Assembly (NCBI GenBank): GCA_016212095.1
Contig: JACRHH010000035.1
Coordinates: 1-64,000, forward strand
Direction: 5' to 3'
Length of the DNA: 64,000 nt
Source: Nitrospirota bacterium
GTDB lineage: Bacteria; Nitrospirota; Thermodesulfovibrionia; SZUA-242
Made by a program: the position numbers and the translations under genes. The notes under the pieces are model-generated. The model was not told the origin of the DNA and did not search any database. It saw only the letters and a list, made by a program, of their open reading frames with translations. Positions 7,501 to 16,660 of the stretch are shown one piece after another; within the stretch, counting starts at the first letter, position 1; each line of letters begins with the position of its first letter.

Positions 7501-7730
7501 CGGGCTGCGGAAACTCCAGCGTCGCCGGCGGGAAGAAACACAGGCGCTTGAACGCCGAGAATTCGCGCGAAAAACTCAATATCTGCGTGGAGCTTGGACG
7601 CCTCCTCCTCGCTCCGCGAAACAACAATCATCGGGCGGCCAAGCGACGCCAGGAACAGGGCTTTCGACGAGCCATAAAGCCCGGAAACGGCAGGCGAGCC
7701 GGGCGGAAGGGGGAAACGGGGTATTTTCAC
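4599..7730 (-). CDS. mfd: Transcription-repair coupling factor Mfd
   Basis: 1043 residues, slightly short for Mfd (about 1150). Residues 1-340 match the UvrB-homology and D3 part. About 375-440 is the RNA-polymerase interaction domain (GDYIIHVDHGVGRF... DFLDIEY). The RecG-like translocase motor follows, with Walker A GDVGYGKTEVA at about 530, DEEQKFG, and LSATPIPRTLHMA. The regulatory D7 domain ends in KEFLGMVAG. Mfd removes stalled RNA polymerase and recruits UvrA. The missing length is mainly at the N-terminus. The start overlaps the stop of rfaE2 by four bases, so they are co-transcribed. Two partial copies of its 3' end lie downstream at 3778 and 2489. Confidence 0.97.
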   Translation of the reverse strand: MKIPRFPLPPGSPAVSGLYGSSKALFLASLGRPMIVVSRSEEEASKLHADIEFFARILGVQAPVFLPAGDAGVSAARLRAVEAIVERGAAMVVTYPDAVKVPVWSGEAFKKASVTVRAGDEIGLEFLADLLSETGYRKMSIVVETAEYAVRGGIIDVYPAAGDHPCRIEFFGDEVESIRAFDVDTQRSFKDIAELVIMPVSGPTGPTGGITLFEALPNHIVISDELADASDLPRCDLSTAALRMHGEGAFYDILPVDGFGVTAIERRVTGAEIDVIGPRLAEAARDAFVLVAAGSRGEAERVRDILGEADVIAPVIEPEAVAGYAGRIAVTQSRISSGFYEPASRFLLITTEELFGPRAHYRKRRQSKVSNLLQSIDDLAAGDYIIHVDHGVGRFLGMRRIKVEDFEGDFLDIEYSEGAKLHLPVDNIGKIRKYHAAEDSRPALDRLGGKGWEKTKARVRKKVREMADKLIKIYAEREAAVGFAFSPDTDFHREFAAAFPFEETPDQAASIHDIAADMESHRPMDRLLCGDVGYGKTEVAMRAAFKAAFDGRQTAVLVPTTILAEQHYDNFVSRFSAFPVRIDYLSRFKPRQDVKETLRKLAAGEIDIIIGTHALLAKTVVFADLGLLVVDEEQKFGVAHKERIKALKKNIDVLTLSATPIPRTLHMAISGIRGISTIETPPEERLAVKTIVTRSTTEVIREALDREFSRGGQAFFLHNRIETIYKTGEMLTGLRPGRRIGVAHGRMNERELEDSMHSFFKGETDLLLCTSIIGSGLDVPRANTIIVDRADRFGLADLYQLKGRVGRSDVRAFAYFLVPPDDQLTGEAKKRLAALQELSFLGAGFRLALKDLEIRGAGNLLGGEQSGHIDAVGYDLYVEMLEQAVAELRGEEIRPVVDPALDLQLNAIIPEAWIDDSTLRFTLYRRISGARDVTGLDDIRRETRDRFGALPDQVTHLLDAMELKLLCRAAGVSKVRRAGNICTVLFTNMFTNQADAAADRLISLAGKATGMRFLQQGGVELRTESGWDGAFRRLKEFLGMVAG

Positions 7731-8203
7731 GGCTTTGTGCTGAGTATCTTCTCGATTATGGAAGTTGTCGAAAACCCTTCGGCAAACGGAAGGCTTCGCG
7801 TGTCGGCAACGATGTCGCTTCCCACGATGTTTTCGGGCCGCCAGTCGCCGCCCTTCACCAGCACGTCGGGCATAACTGCGCGAATGAGATTGTACGGCGT
7901 GTCTTCGTGGAAAACCGTAACGAAATCAACCGACGTGAGCGCCGCAAGCACCTCGGCGCGGTGGCTGGCCGGATTGACCGGGCGGCCCGGTTTAAGGCGC
8001 GATACGGATTCATCGGAGTTCAGGCCGACAACCAGAACGTCGCCAAGCGCGGCGGCTTCCCGCAGATAGCGCACATGGCCCGGATGAATCATGTCGAAGC
8101 AGCCGTTTGTAAACACGATTTTTTTGCCGGATCGGCGCAGCGTTTCGAGCCGCGCGCAGAGGTTGCTGATGTCGAGTACTTCGCCCACGCGGTATTTTAG
8201 CAC
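7727..8203 (-). CDS. rfaE2: D-glycero-beta-D-manno-heptose 1-phosphate adenylyltransferase
   Basis: 158 residues, the stand-alone form of the C-terminal half of HldE. Nucleotidyltransferase signature FTNGCFDMIHPGHVRYL at about 31-47, then VGLNSDESVSRLKPGRPVNP, DVLVKGGDW and the C-terminal FSTTSIIEKI. It makes ADP-heptose for the LPS inner core, so the cell should have an LPS-bearing outer membrane. The start is a GTG at 8203 without a strong ribosome binding site; a GTG a few codons further in is also possible. It is translationally coupled to mfd (four-base overlap), an unusual functional pairing. Confidence 0.93.
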   Translation of the reverse strand: MLKYRVGEVLDISNLCARLETLRRSGKKIVFTNGCFDMIHPGHVRYLREAAALGDVLVVGLNSDESVSRLKPGRPVNPASHRAEVLAALTSVDFVTVFHEDTPYNLIRAVMPDVLVKGGDWRPENIVGSDIVADTRSLPFAEGFSTTSIIEKILSTKP

Positions 8204-8264
8204 AGGGATTGGAGGGAGGATTGACTGGTGACAGAATTCAACAGCGGCTATGCAGCCCGAAAAA

Positions 8265-8750
8265 CTACTCCACCTCGAACATCAGCATCAGTCCGCAGTC
8301 CGGGCATTCGCGCGCGTTCGGGCCGGTTTTGTATCCGCAGGCCGGGCAGCAGTCGTTGGCGGCAAGTTCCGCCGCTTCGCGCATCTCCGGATGCATCTCG
8401 CGGTAGTAGTGATCTATTCCCTGAAGCGCCCTCTCGGCGTCCTTTCGGGCCACCACAAGATGATGCGTTGTGCCGCACGAGCCGGTTCCGCAAGACTGTG
8501 GCTGGGCAATTCCGCAAGAAACGCCGTGATCGATCAGAAATTCCGCAAGTTCCCGAATCCAGTCCTTTTCGCCTTCGCGAATGGATACCGGCTCGTCGTC
8601 CATATGTCCGATGTTAAGCCCGGAGGCTATTGGAGCCTGAGCCTGCCTGAGCGCATCCGGATCGACAAGCGTCGCGCCGCAGTCGGCGCAGTTGTTCACA
8701 TGCGCGAAATACTCGACATTGCATTTGGGGCAGATCTTGATTCCGGACAT
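8265..8750 (-). CDS. Double zinc-ribbon protein with a DUF2007-like core
   Basis: 161 residues. An N-terminal zinc ribbon (CPKCNVEYFAHVNNCADCG, about 7-25) and a C-terminal one (CCPACGYKTGPNARECPDCG, about 134-153) flank a ferredoxin-fold-like segment. That segment (EGEKDWIRELAEFLIDHGVSCGI...HHLVVARKDAERAL) resembles the DUF2007 'signal-transducing' family. A CGTGSCG stretch between them may bind metal. GAGGAG precedes the ATG. The gene starts 9 bases after the stop of the M23 peptidase gene, so it is in the same operon. Function unknown; a small metal-binding adaptor is plausible. Confidence 0.8.
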   Translation of the reverse strand: MSGIKICPKCNVEYFAHVNNCADCGATLVDPDALRQAQAPIASGLNIGHMDDEPVSIREGEKDWIRELAEFLIDHGVSCGIAQPQSCGTGSCGTTHHLVVARKDAERALQGIDHYYREMHPEMREAAELAANDCCPACGYKTGPNARECPDCGLMLMFEVE

Positions 8751-8759
8751 AATCGCTCC

Positions 8760-10034
8760 TCAGTGAATCGGAGAAGCCTTGCTTGCGGCTGACGCAAGCG
8801 CGGTCTGCCTGAACTCTGACGCAAGCTTGCCCGACTGCTTCTTGAAAACGGCAAGCGTCTCTCCGGTAATCGGCTCGGCCTTCATCGCCTTCAGCTTGAG
8901 CGGGTTGACGAACCTTCCGCGCTGGCTCACGCGGTAATCGAGATGCGGGCCGGTTGACATGCCGGTTGAGCCGACATAGCCGATGACCTGCCCCTGACTC
9001 ACCCGCGTGCCGGAGCGTATGCCGTCGGCGAAATGGGCAAGATGGCCGTAATAGGTTTCATAGCCGGACGGGTGCGAAAGAATCACAAGATTGCCGAATC
9101 CGCCGCGAACACCGGCGAAATGCACTGTCGCATCGCTTGCCGCGGACACCGGAGTGCCTTCAGGCGCGGCGTAGTCAACGCCAAGGTGCGGGCGCGGAGT
9201 TTTCAGAATCGGGTGCATTCGGCTGGCAGAAAATCTGGAGCTTATGTACTTGAAGCGAAGCGGCGAGATGAGAAACCCGCGTTTCAGCGGACGCCCGTTG
9301 TCGTCGTAATAACCTGCCGTGCCGTTGCCGTCGTCGAAATGCCAGGCGGTGAAGGTTGTGCCGTTGTTCACAAATTTTGCGGCCAGAATCTTGCCGTAGC
9401 GCTTGAATTCGCCGCCGCTCCAGCGCTCTTCCACATACATCTCGTATGTGTCGCCGCGCTTCAGGTCTGTCGTGAAATCGATGTCCCACGCGAAAATCTC
9501 TGACAATTCAATTGCGAGCCTGTTCGGCTCCGGAGTGTGCGAGAGGCTGCCGACCAGATGCGATTCGATGGTTCCGCGCACAACCGAACGCTTCACCTCA
9601 TACGGAATGGGAACCTTTTCGGAGATGAACCTGTCCGGATTTTTCGGATCGCGGTATATGAAGATTTTCTTGAACTCGTCGGCGGTGTACTCGAACTTGT
9701 CCAGAAGTCCGTCGCGGGAAAGCACGATCGAGTACGGATTGCCGGCCCTCAGGCTGCGAAGGTTCAGCATTTTGCCTGCCGCTTCGTTTACGGCCTGAAC
9801 CACGGTTGACGGAATGCCGTGGCGCGAAAGCAGCACTCCGAACGTTTCGCCCTGCCGAAGCACGCCCTCCACGGCGGACGCCGCCTGCGCGGCCATGCCC
9901 GGAGCATGGGTTGAAACGAGCAGTCTGGCGGCCACGTCGGACGGTTTTGAAAAACCTCCCTGAAAAACGGCGGCAACCAGTATTGCGATTCCTATGAATA
10001 TCGATAGATAAGCAGCCTGTTTGTTGTTTGACAT
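8760..10034 (-). CDS. Membrane-anchored M23 murein endopeptidase
   Basis: 424 residues. An N-terminal signal anchor (about 8-25) is followed by an OapA/LysM-like region around 60-130 (LRQGETFGVLLSRHGI) and a second N-terminal domain. The C-terminal LytM/M23 domain has HLGVDYAAPEGTPV (HxxxD) and GPHLDYRV (HxD) zinc ligands. This is the layout of MepM/ShyA-type DD-endopeptidases, which cut cross-links to allow wall growth. The active-site motifs are intact, so it should be catalytic rather than an EnvC/NlpD-type activator. The zinc-ribbon gene follows on the same strand. Confidence 0.93.
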   Translation of the reverse strand: MSNNKQAAYLSIFIGIAILVAAVFQGGFSKPSDVAARLLVSTHAPGMAAQAASAVEGVLRQGETFGVLLSRHGIPSTVVQAVNEAAGKMLNLRSLRAGNPYSIVLSRDGLLDKFEYTADEFKKIFIYRDPKNPDRFISEKVPIPYEVKRSVVRGTIESHLVGSLSHTPEPNRLAIELSEIFAWDIDFTTDLKRGDTYEMYVEERWSGGEFKRYGKILAAKFVNNGTTFTAWHFDDGNGTAGYYDDNGRPLKRGFLISPLRFKYISSRFSASRMHPILKTPRPHLGVDYAAPEGTPVSAASDATVHFAGVRGGFGNLVILSHPSGYETYYGHLAHFADGIRSGTRVSQGQVIGYVGSTGMSTGPHLDYRVSQRGRFVNPLKLKAMKAEPITGETLAVFKKQSGKLASEFRQTALASAASKASPIH

Positions 10035-10113
10035 AGCGGTTAAAATACCGTTGGCGTAATGCCCGTGTCAACAAAAAAACGCTCCTGTTCCTGTAAAATT
10101 GTATCGTCGGCTC

Positions 10114-10668
10114 ATGAAAATCATCGATATTGAAGACCTTTGGACGGGGCGGTTCATCCGCACCCTCGCTATAACATACGAGGGCCGGGACGGCGCGGCG
10201 CACCGTTGGGAGGCGTTTCAGCGCCCGAATATCGGCGGCATTGCGGTTTTGGTTCCGGTGAGGGACGACGGGACGCTGATTCTGATCCGGCAGTTCCGCC
10301 CGCCGGTTGGGCAGGCGGTGATCGAGCTTCCCGCCGGGCTGGTGGACATCGGCGAGACGCCGCTTGAATGCGCGGCGCGCGAGCTTGTTGAGGAAACCGG
10401 GTACCGGGCCGGAAGGATCGAGCATCTCATATCCGGGCCGACGGTTCCGGCAATTTCACGCGAAAGCATCGACGTCTATCTGGCTTCGGATCTGGAGTTC
10501 GTGGGCAAAAGCGGCGGCGACGCGAATGAGGACATCGAAACCGTCGAGATTCCGTTTGAGGGCGCGGTGGACTTTCTCATCGGCGAATCGGCGGCGGGAG
10601 GGCTTGTCGATCTGAAGGTTTTCGGCCTGCTTGAAGTCGCAAGGCGAAGGCTTGCGAAAAAGTCCTGA
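10114..10668 (+). CDS. Nudix hydrolase, ADP-ribose pyrophosphatase type
   Basis: 184 residues from the ATG at 10114; a TTG at 10099 is in frame but less likely. The Nudix box GLVDIGETPLECAARELVEETGY matches GX5EX7REUXEEXGU with all acidic metal ligands. It is preceded by the LIRQFRPPVGQAVIELPAG typical of ADP-ribose pyrophosphatases. It probably hydrolyses ADP-ribose or related nucleoside diphosphate sugars in the cytoplasm. The 3' end overlaps the start of the pseudouridine synthase gene, so both are one transcription unit. A TAAAAT just before the gene could be its -10 box, giving a very short leader. Confidence 0.9.
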   Translation: MKIIDIEDLWTGRFIRTLAITYEGRDGAAHRWEAFQRPNIGGIAVLVPVRDDGTLILIRQFRPPVGQAVIELPAGLVDIGETPLECAARELVEETGYRAGRIEHLISGPTVPAISRESIDVYLASDLEFVGKSGGDANEDIETVEIPFEGAVDFLIGESAAGGLVDLKVFGLLEVARRRLAKKS

Positions 10669-11698
10669 ATCCGCTCGCGTAACCGCCGACATCGCCTTTA
10701 CGGTTTCGCCGGGCGAGGGCGGACAGCGGCTTGACCGTTTTCTTACTTTTAAGATGCGTGGGCTTTCGCGTTCACGCGTCGCTTCATTCATTAGAAACGA
10801 CCTCTGCATGGAAAGCTCGGATGCCGCGCTCAAGCCGTCGCGCATCGTCAAAAGCGACGAAACATATATCCTGCGCTACGAAAAAACCATAAAGACCGAG
10901 CCTGATTTTCCTCTCACGATACTCTTCGAGGACGAACACCTGCTGATTATCGACAAGCCGCCGGGCCAGCTCGTTCATCCAACGCGCACATCGGTGAAAA
11001 ACACGCTTATCGACCGCGTTCGGGAACATTCCGGCGGCGCGCCGTGTCTGGCCCATCGGCTCGACCGCGAAACCAGCGGCGTTCTGGTGATTGCGAAAAA
11101 CGCCGAAGCAGCGCGTTTGATGGGAAACATGTTCAAGCAGCATTTGGTTCAAAAAACCTACCTTGCGATTGTGTTCGGCAACATGCGCGATGATTCGGGC
11201 GTGATCGACATGCCGATTGGCCGCGACACGCAGTCCGCCGTCGCCGTGAAGCAGATGGCCGACAGGGCAAGTTCTGCCGGCGCGATCACTCGGTTTGAGG
11301 TCGAATCGCGCTTTGGCCAATTGGGCCAATTGGGCCAATTGGGCCAACTCGGCCAATCTGGCCTATTTGGCCAGTCGGGCCAATCTGGTCAATTCAGTCT
11401 CGTTCGCCTCATGCCCGAAACAGGCCGCCTGCACCAGATTCGCGTTCACATGGCGCATATCGGCCATTCGCTGGTTGGCGACAAGATCTACGGCCCGGAC
11501 GAACAGCTATATCTTGAATTTATTGAAAACGGAATCACGCAGCGCCATCTGGACATTCTGCTTATGGAACGCCACGCCCTCCACGCCGCAGCAATCGAGT
11601 TTGCTCACCCTGTCACCGGAGCGCCTGTATCGGTCAATTCACCGCTTCCGCCGGATATGGCCGAATTCATCGCGGATTGTTCAGGCAGTCCGATTTGA
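10631..11698 (+). CDS. RluA-family pseudouridine synthase with a Gly-Gln repeat insert
   Basis: 355 residues. An S4-like N-terminal domain (about 25-95) is followed by the catalytic domain with DKPPGQLVHPT, the catalytic Asp in HRLDRETSG, and the RLMPETGRLHQIRVHM motif. It modifies uridines in 23S rRNA or tRNA; the target cannot be told. The start is a TTG (10631 or 10652) because the reading frame opens inside the Nudix gene. An insert at about residues 228-254, encoded by a nine-base tandem repeat, reads as Gly-Gln-Leu/Ser units and lies between two conserved strands; family members lack it. Confidence 0.92.
   Translation: MKSQGEGLRKSPESARVTADIAFTVSPGEGGQRLDRFLTFKMRGLSRSRVASFIRNDLCMESSDAALKPSRIVKSDETYILRYEKTIKTEPDFPLTILFEDEHLLIIDKPPGQLVHPTRTSVKNTLIDRVREHSGGAPCLAHRLDRETSGVLVIAKNAEAARLMGNMFKQHLVQKTYLAIVFGNMRDDSGVIDMPIGRDTQSAVAVKQMADRASSAGAITRFEVESRFGQLGQLGQLGQLGQSGLFGQSGQSGQFSLVRLMPETGRLHQIRVHMAHIGHSLVGDKIYGPDEQLYLEFIENGITQRHLDILLMERHALHAAAIEFAHPVTGAPVSVNSPLPPDMAEFIADCSGSPI
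11312..11394 (+). repeat. In-frame 9-bp tandem repeat inside the pseudouridine synthase gene
   Basis: About nine units of a nine-base repeat close to TTGGGCCAA, the first three or four nearly perfect and later ones diverged (CTCGGCCAA, TCTGGCCTA, TCGGGCCAA). The unit keeps the frame and encodes Gly-Gln-Leu or Gly-Gln-Ser. Unit number could vary by replication slippage without breaking the protein. Confidence 0.9.
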
Positions 11699-11790
11699 AG
11701 GATTTTCCAGCATTTGTCCTAAAACGCGAGAAAATCGCCGGTAAATAGCATTTGCAGCCTCAGCATATCCGGTTTCGGCAGCCGGGGGGC

Positions 11791-11819
11791 TTGCCAAGCG
11801 GCGTCAGTTTCCTTAAAAT
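11791..11819 (+). promoter_or_regulatory. groESL promoter
   Basis: TTGCCA (11791-11796), a 17-base spacer and TAAAAT (11814-11819) form a good sigma-70 promoter. The CIRCE repeat begins three bases after the -10 box and covers the expected start site, so HrcA binding would block initiation. Confidence 0.75.
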
Positions 11820-11821
11820 TG

Positions 11822-11848
11822 TTAGCACTCAACGTCGTAGAGTGCTAA
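11822..11848. promoter_or_regulatory. CIRCE operator (HrcA site)
   Basis: TTAGCACTC, nine bases, GAGTGCTAA: a perfect match to the CIRCE inverted repeat bound by the heat-shock repressor HrcA. It lies 44 bases before groES and overlaps the predicted transcription start, so groESL should be induced by heat or misfolded protein. No hrcA gene is in the window. Confidence 0.97.
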
Positions 11849-11892
11849 CAAGCATCAACAACCATGATTAATACGGAAAGGAGTAAGTACGA

Positions 11893-12153
11893 ATGGAATT
11901 CAAGCCATTGAAGGACAGGGTGTTCGTGAAGTATTCGGAGAGCGAGGAGAAGACTGCCGGAGGGCTTATCATTCCGGATGCCGCCAAGGAGAAGCCGCAG
12001 CGCGGCACGGTCGAGGCGGTTGGCGGCGACGTCAAGGAGATCAAGAAGGGCGACGTTGTTCTTTTTGACCGCTATTCCGGTTCGAAGATCAAGCTCGACA
12101 ACGTCGAGTTCCTGATCATCAAGGAAGAAGACATCCTCGGTATCCTGAGCTAA
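11893..12153 (+). CDS. groES: Co-chaperonin GroES
   Basis: 86 residues, shorter than the usual 95-97. Starts [14 protein letters not shown]; contains the mobile-loop region [21 protein letters not shown] and the KYSG-like roof segment [21 protein letters not shown] precedes the ATG. It forms the heptameric lid of the GroEL chamber. It is the first gene of a two-gene operon with groEL 25 bases downstream, controlled by the CIRCE operator. Confidence 0.98.
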   Translation: MEFKPLKDRVFVKYSESEEKTAGGLIIPDAAKEKPQRGTVEAVGGDVKEIKKGDVVLFDRYSGSKIKLDNVEFLIIKEEDILGILS

Positions 12154-12175
12154 TTAATATTTTAAGGAGGAATGA

Positions 12176-13822
<1,647 letters not shown>

Positions 13823-13870
13823 TAAGCCGCACCAGATTTGGGCCGCACCAGATTTACACGCCTTACACGA

Positions 13871-13900
13871 AACGCGGGCCGGAAACGGCCCGCGTTTTTG
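13871..13900 (+). terminator. Rho-independent terminator of groESL
   Basis: A 10-base perfect stem, AACGCGGGCC (13871-13880) with GGCCCGCGTT (13887-13896), has a six-base loop and runs into TTTTT. It ends the groESL unit. The two copies of GCCGCACCAGATTT just before it (13825-13855) are a short direct repeat of unknown meaning. Confidence 0.9.
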
Positions 13901-13910
13901 CAGTTAACGA

Positions 13911-16202
13911 TCATCCGTCCAGAACTTCCCTCACCTTCCGTAGCAGGTTGCCGGATGTCACCGGTTTATGCATGAAAACGGCAGTCTTGTCATGAATGCC
14001 CTCCAAAGGAAAAATTTCCTCCGTATAGCCGCTTATGAAAATAGCCTTCATGTCCGGGCAAAGCTGTTGTATTTCGGCATAGGCCTCCTTGCCGTTTTTT
14101 TGGGGCATGATCCCGTCAAGTATGACCAATTTAATTTTGTCCCTGTTCTCCGCGAATTTTAGTACGGCTTCTTCTCCATCGGCGGCATCGATTACCGTGT
14201 AGCCATACTGACTCAGCACTGTTATCGATAGCGACCTGAGGGAATCGTCATCCTCCGCGATTAAGATGGTCTCTGTTCCACCCCTTATCAGCTCATCGGG
14301 TTGGCTGTCCGCGCGATCAACCACATGCTCCGTAAGCGGCAGATAGATTTTAAAAACAGTTCCCCTGCCGGTTTCGCTATATACGTTTATATAGCCGTTA
14401 TGCTGCTTCACTATTCCGTGTACCACCGCAAGGCCAAGCCCCGTGCCCTTGCCGCATTCCTTTGTGGTGAAGAACGGCTCGAATATCCGTAATCGGGTCT
14501 TGTTGTCCATGCCGCTGCCGGTGTCCCAGACCGTTATTACGGCATATTTCCCCGGACTGCCGTAGCCGTGCGTTTTGATGTACTCGCTGTCCATTACAAA
14601 AGTCTTTGTTGCGATGCCAAGCCTGCCGCCGCCCGGCATTGCGTCGCGCGCGTTTGTTGCCAGGTTTATCAGTATCTGGTCAATCTGGCTTGCATCGGCA
14701 TGAACCACCATGTTTTCATCGGCAAGATCGTATTGAATGGAGATGTCTTCCCTTACAAGCCTGCGCAGCATCTTTTCCAGATTCCTGACTATCTCGTTCA
14801 GGTTTACAGCCCTCATGTCGAGAACCTGCTTTCTGCTGAATGCCAGAATCTGCTGCGTCATGGCCACGCCGCGCCTGCCTGCCGCGATAATCTCATCGAC
14901 ATAATTGGCCAGGGGGCCGGAACGGTCGATTTTCATCTGAAGCAGCCCTGAAAAGCCGATAACCGCGCCAAGCACATTGTTGAAGTCGTGGGCGATGCCT
15001 CCTGCCAACTGTCCGATTCCTTCCAGTTTTTGCGCCTGCCGCAGATCGTCCTCGATCTTCCTGCGCTCCGTGATGTCGCGGAATAGCATGACGGCTCCGC
15101 TTGTAACGTCTCCCTCGATTATCGCGGTGCTGGTGAATTCTATAGGGAATCCTGAGCCGTCCGCCTTGTAATATGTTTCTTCTCCTGAACGGGAAATGCC
15201 GTCGCTCAGGGTTTTGCAGAGCGGGCAGTCATTCCAGGGGTAATCAACCTCGTCGCTACGGTGGGAATGAAATACTTCATGACTGTTGCGGCCTATCAGC
15301 TCAGCCTTGGGAAGTCCCAGCAGCCGGATTGCCGCCTGGTTAATGAAGGTTATCCTGCCTTCGGTGTTTACCCCGAATATGCCTTCCCCGGCGGTCTCAA
15401 GAAGCAATTCCAGCCTGCGGCTGTAATCCTCCCTTTCCTGCTCGGCCTTCTTGCGCGAGGTGATGTTTTCGGTCACGATGACTACCTCTCCATGAGCCGG
15501 AGAGTAGATGGAGAACGTAAACCACCTGTCCAGGGACGTGAGATAATGCTCCCATCGTGTCGGTTCGCCGGTCAGTGCGACCCGTCCGAACATTTCGAGC
15601 GACTCAGGGTTGTCCTGACAATAGCCGGGAATTACCTCGCTTATCCTTCGGCCCACCACGTTTTCCTTTATGCCTGTTACCGCTTCAAAGGCCGGGTTGA
15701 CGGAGATATATTCCATGTCCACCGGAAGTCCGTCACGGAAAATCATTCGGCAATGAACGACGCTGTTCAGCATGTTCTCAAACAGGGAGCGATAAAGAGC
15801 CTCGCTATGTCTCCTTGCCCGGCGTTCGTTCGCCTCCCCCAGCGCCCGCCGGATGGAGGGAAGCAGCCGGATGAGGTTGTCCTTGAGCACGAAGTCGGAA
15901 ACGCCGAGCTTGAGCAGTTCAACCGCCATTTCCTCGCCGACGCTGCCTGAGACAAGGATTACCGGAACATCCGGAAGTTCGCGCCTGATAAGCTTGAGGG
16001 ATTCTGAAAAGTTCAGCCGTGGGAGGCTGTAGTCGGACAGGACAATGTCCCAGTTGTTTGCTCGAACCGCTTCAGCCAATTCTTCAATCTTCTCGACCCT
16101 GACGCAGTTGGCGGACGTGCCGTGCTGCCTTAACAGCCTTTCCAGCAGCAGGAAATCTGCCTGGGAGTCTTCGATAACCAATATGTTGACCGGTCTGTCC
16201 AT
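13911..16202 (-). CDS. Hybrid sensor kinase: REC-PAS-PAS-HisKA-HATPase-REC
   Basis: 763 residues from the ATG at 16202. An N-terminal receiver (NILVIEDSQADF..., Asp in VLSDYSLP) is followed by two PAS domains (about 135-380), the second with a C-x-x-C pair (DCPLCKTL). A HisKA domain with GIAHDFNNVLGAVIGFSGLL, an HATPase with DTGSGM and GTGLGLAVVHGIV, and a C-terminal receiver (VILDGIMPQKNG) complete it. There are no membrane segments, so it is cytoplasmic. The gene starts 7 bases after the stop of a response regulator gene and is the third gene of a three-gene phosphorelay operon. The signal is unknown; the N-terminal receiver suggests input from the neighbouring kinase. Confidence 0.92.
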   Translation of the reverse strand: MDRPVNILVIEDSQADFLLLERLLRQHGTSANCVRVEKIEELAEAVRANNWDIVLSDYSLPRLNFSESLKLIRRELPDVPVILVSGSVGEEMAVELLKLGVSDFVLKDNLIRLLPSIRRALGEANERRARRHSEALYRSLFENMLNSVVHCRMIFRDGLPVDMEYISVNPAFEAVTGIKENVVGRRISEVIPGYCQDNPESLEMFGRVALTGEPTRWEHYLTSLDRWFTFSIYSPAHGEVVIVTENITSRKKAEQEREDYSRRLELLLETAGEGIFGVNTEGRITFINQAAIRLLGLPKAELIGRNSHEVFHSHRSDEVDYPWNDCPLCKTLSDGISRSGEETYYKADGSGFPIEFTSTAIIEGDVTSGAVMLFRDITERRKIEDDLRQAQKLEGIGQLAGGIAHDFNNVLGAVIGFSGLLQMKIDRSGPLANYVDEIIAAGRRGVAMTQQILAFSRKQVLDMRAVNLNEIVRNLEKMLRRLVREDISIQYDLADENMVVHADASQIDQILINLATNARDAMPGGGRLGIATKTFVMDSEYIKTHGYGSPGKYAVITVWDTGSGMDNKTRLRIFEPFFTTKECGKGTGLGLAVVHGIVKQHNGYINVYSETGRGTVFKIYLPLTEHVVDRADSQPDELIRGGTETILIAEDDDSLRSLSITVLSQYGYTVIDAADGEEAVLKFAENRDKIKLVILDGIMPQKNGKEAYAEIQQLCPDMKAIFISGYTEEIFPLEGIHDKTAVFMHKPVTSGNLLRKVREVLDG

Positions 16203-16209
16203 CGGCAAT

Positions 16210-16644
16210 TTACCCCTGCGGCGGCAGGTTCGTGGCCAGCCAGTAAACCCCAAGACGCGCTACCGTCTCGGCGAATTCGGTAAAGTCCAGCGGCTTGCGC
16301 ACAAAGCTGTTCGCGCCGTTTTCATAACTTCGAAGCCGATCCCGCTCCTCGTCGGAGGAGGTCAGTATGACCACAGGCAAAAGCCTCGTGCGCGGATCGG
16401 CCCTCAGCTGCTCCAGCACTTCAAGCCCTGAAAGGCGTGGCAGGCCTATGTCGAGCAGCACGACGGTGGGCAGATCGGTTCCCTCTCTATCGGCGAATTC
16501 CCCTTCCCGAAAGAGGAAATCGAGAGCCTGCTGGCCGTCGCGAACCACATCTATCCGGTTTGCCACGTTGACCTTGCGCAGGGCGCGCAGTGTCAGCATT
16601 TCGTCCTGATGGTTGTCCTCCACAAGCAGAAGGCTCCTGATCAT
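16210..16644 (-). CDS. Single-domain response regulator (Rcp1-like)
   Basis: 144 residues from the ATG at 16644, preceded by AAGGGGG. MIRSLLLVEDNHQDEMLTLRAL, Asp in VVLLDIGLPRLSGLEVL, TSS, and the switch Lys in FVRKPLDF are the receiver hallmarks. The insertion FREGEFADREGTDLP and the long C-terminus are typical of Rcp1-type regulators that partner with bacteriophytochrome-like kinases. There is no output domain. It lies between two kinases in one operon and is probably a phosphate shuttle between them. Confidence 0.93.
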   Translation of the reverse strand: MIRSLLLVEDNHQDEMLTLRALRKVNVANRIDVVRDGQQALDFLFREGEFADREGTDLPTVVLLDIGLPRLSGLEVLEQLRADPRTRLLPVVILTSSDEERDRLRSYENGANSFVRKPLDFTEFAETVARLGVYWLATNLPPQG

Positions 16645-16660
16645 GCTTATATTCCCCCTT

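Noticed and set aside
10784-11356. A 190-codon minus-strand frame across the pseudouridine synthase gene
   Set aside because: Antisense to a certain enzyme; its start is an artefact of the nine-base repeat.
11312-11394. Short repeats as a CRISPR array
   Set aside because: Nine-base units without spacers inside an intact enzyme gene.
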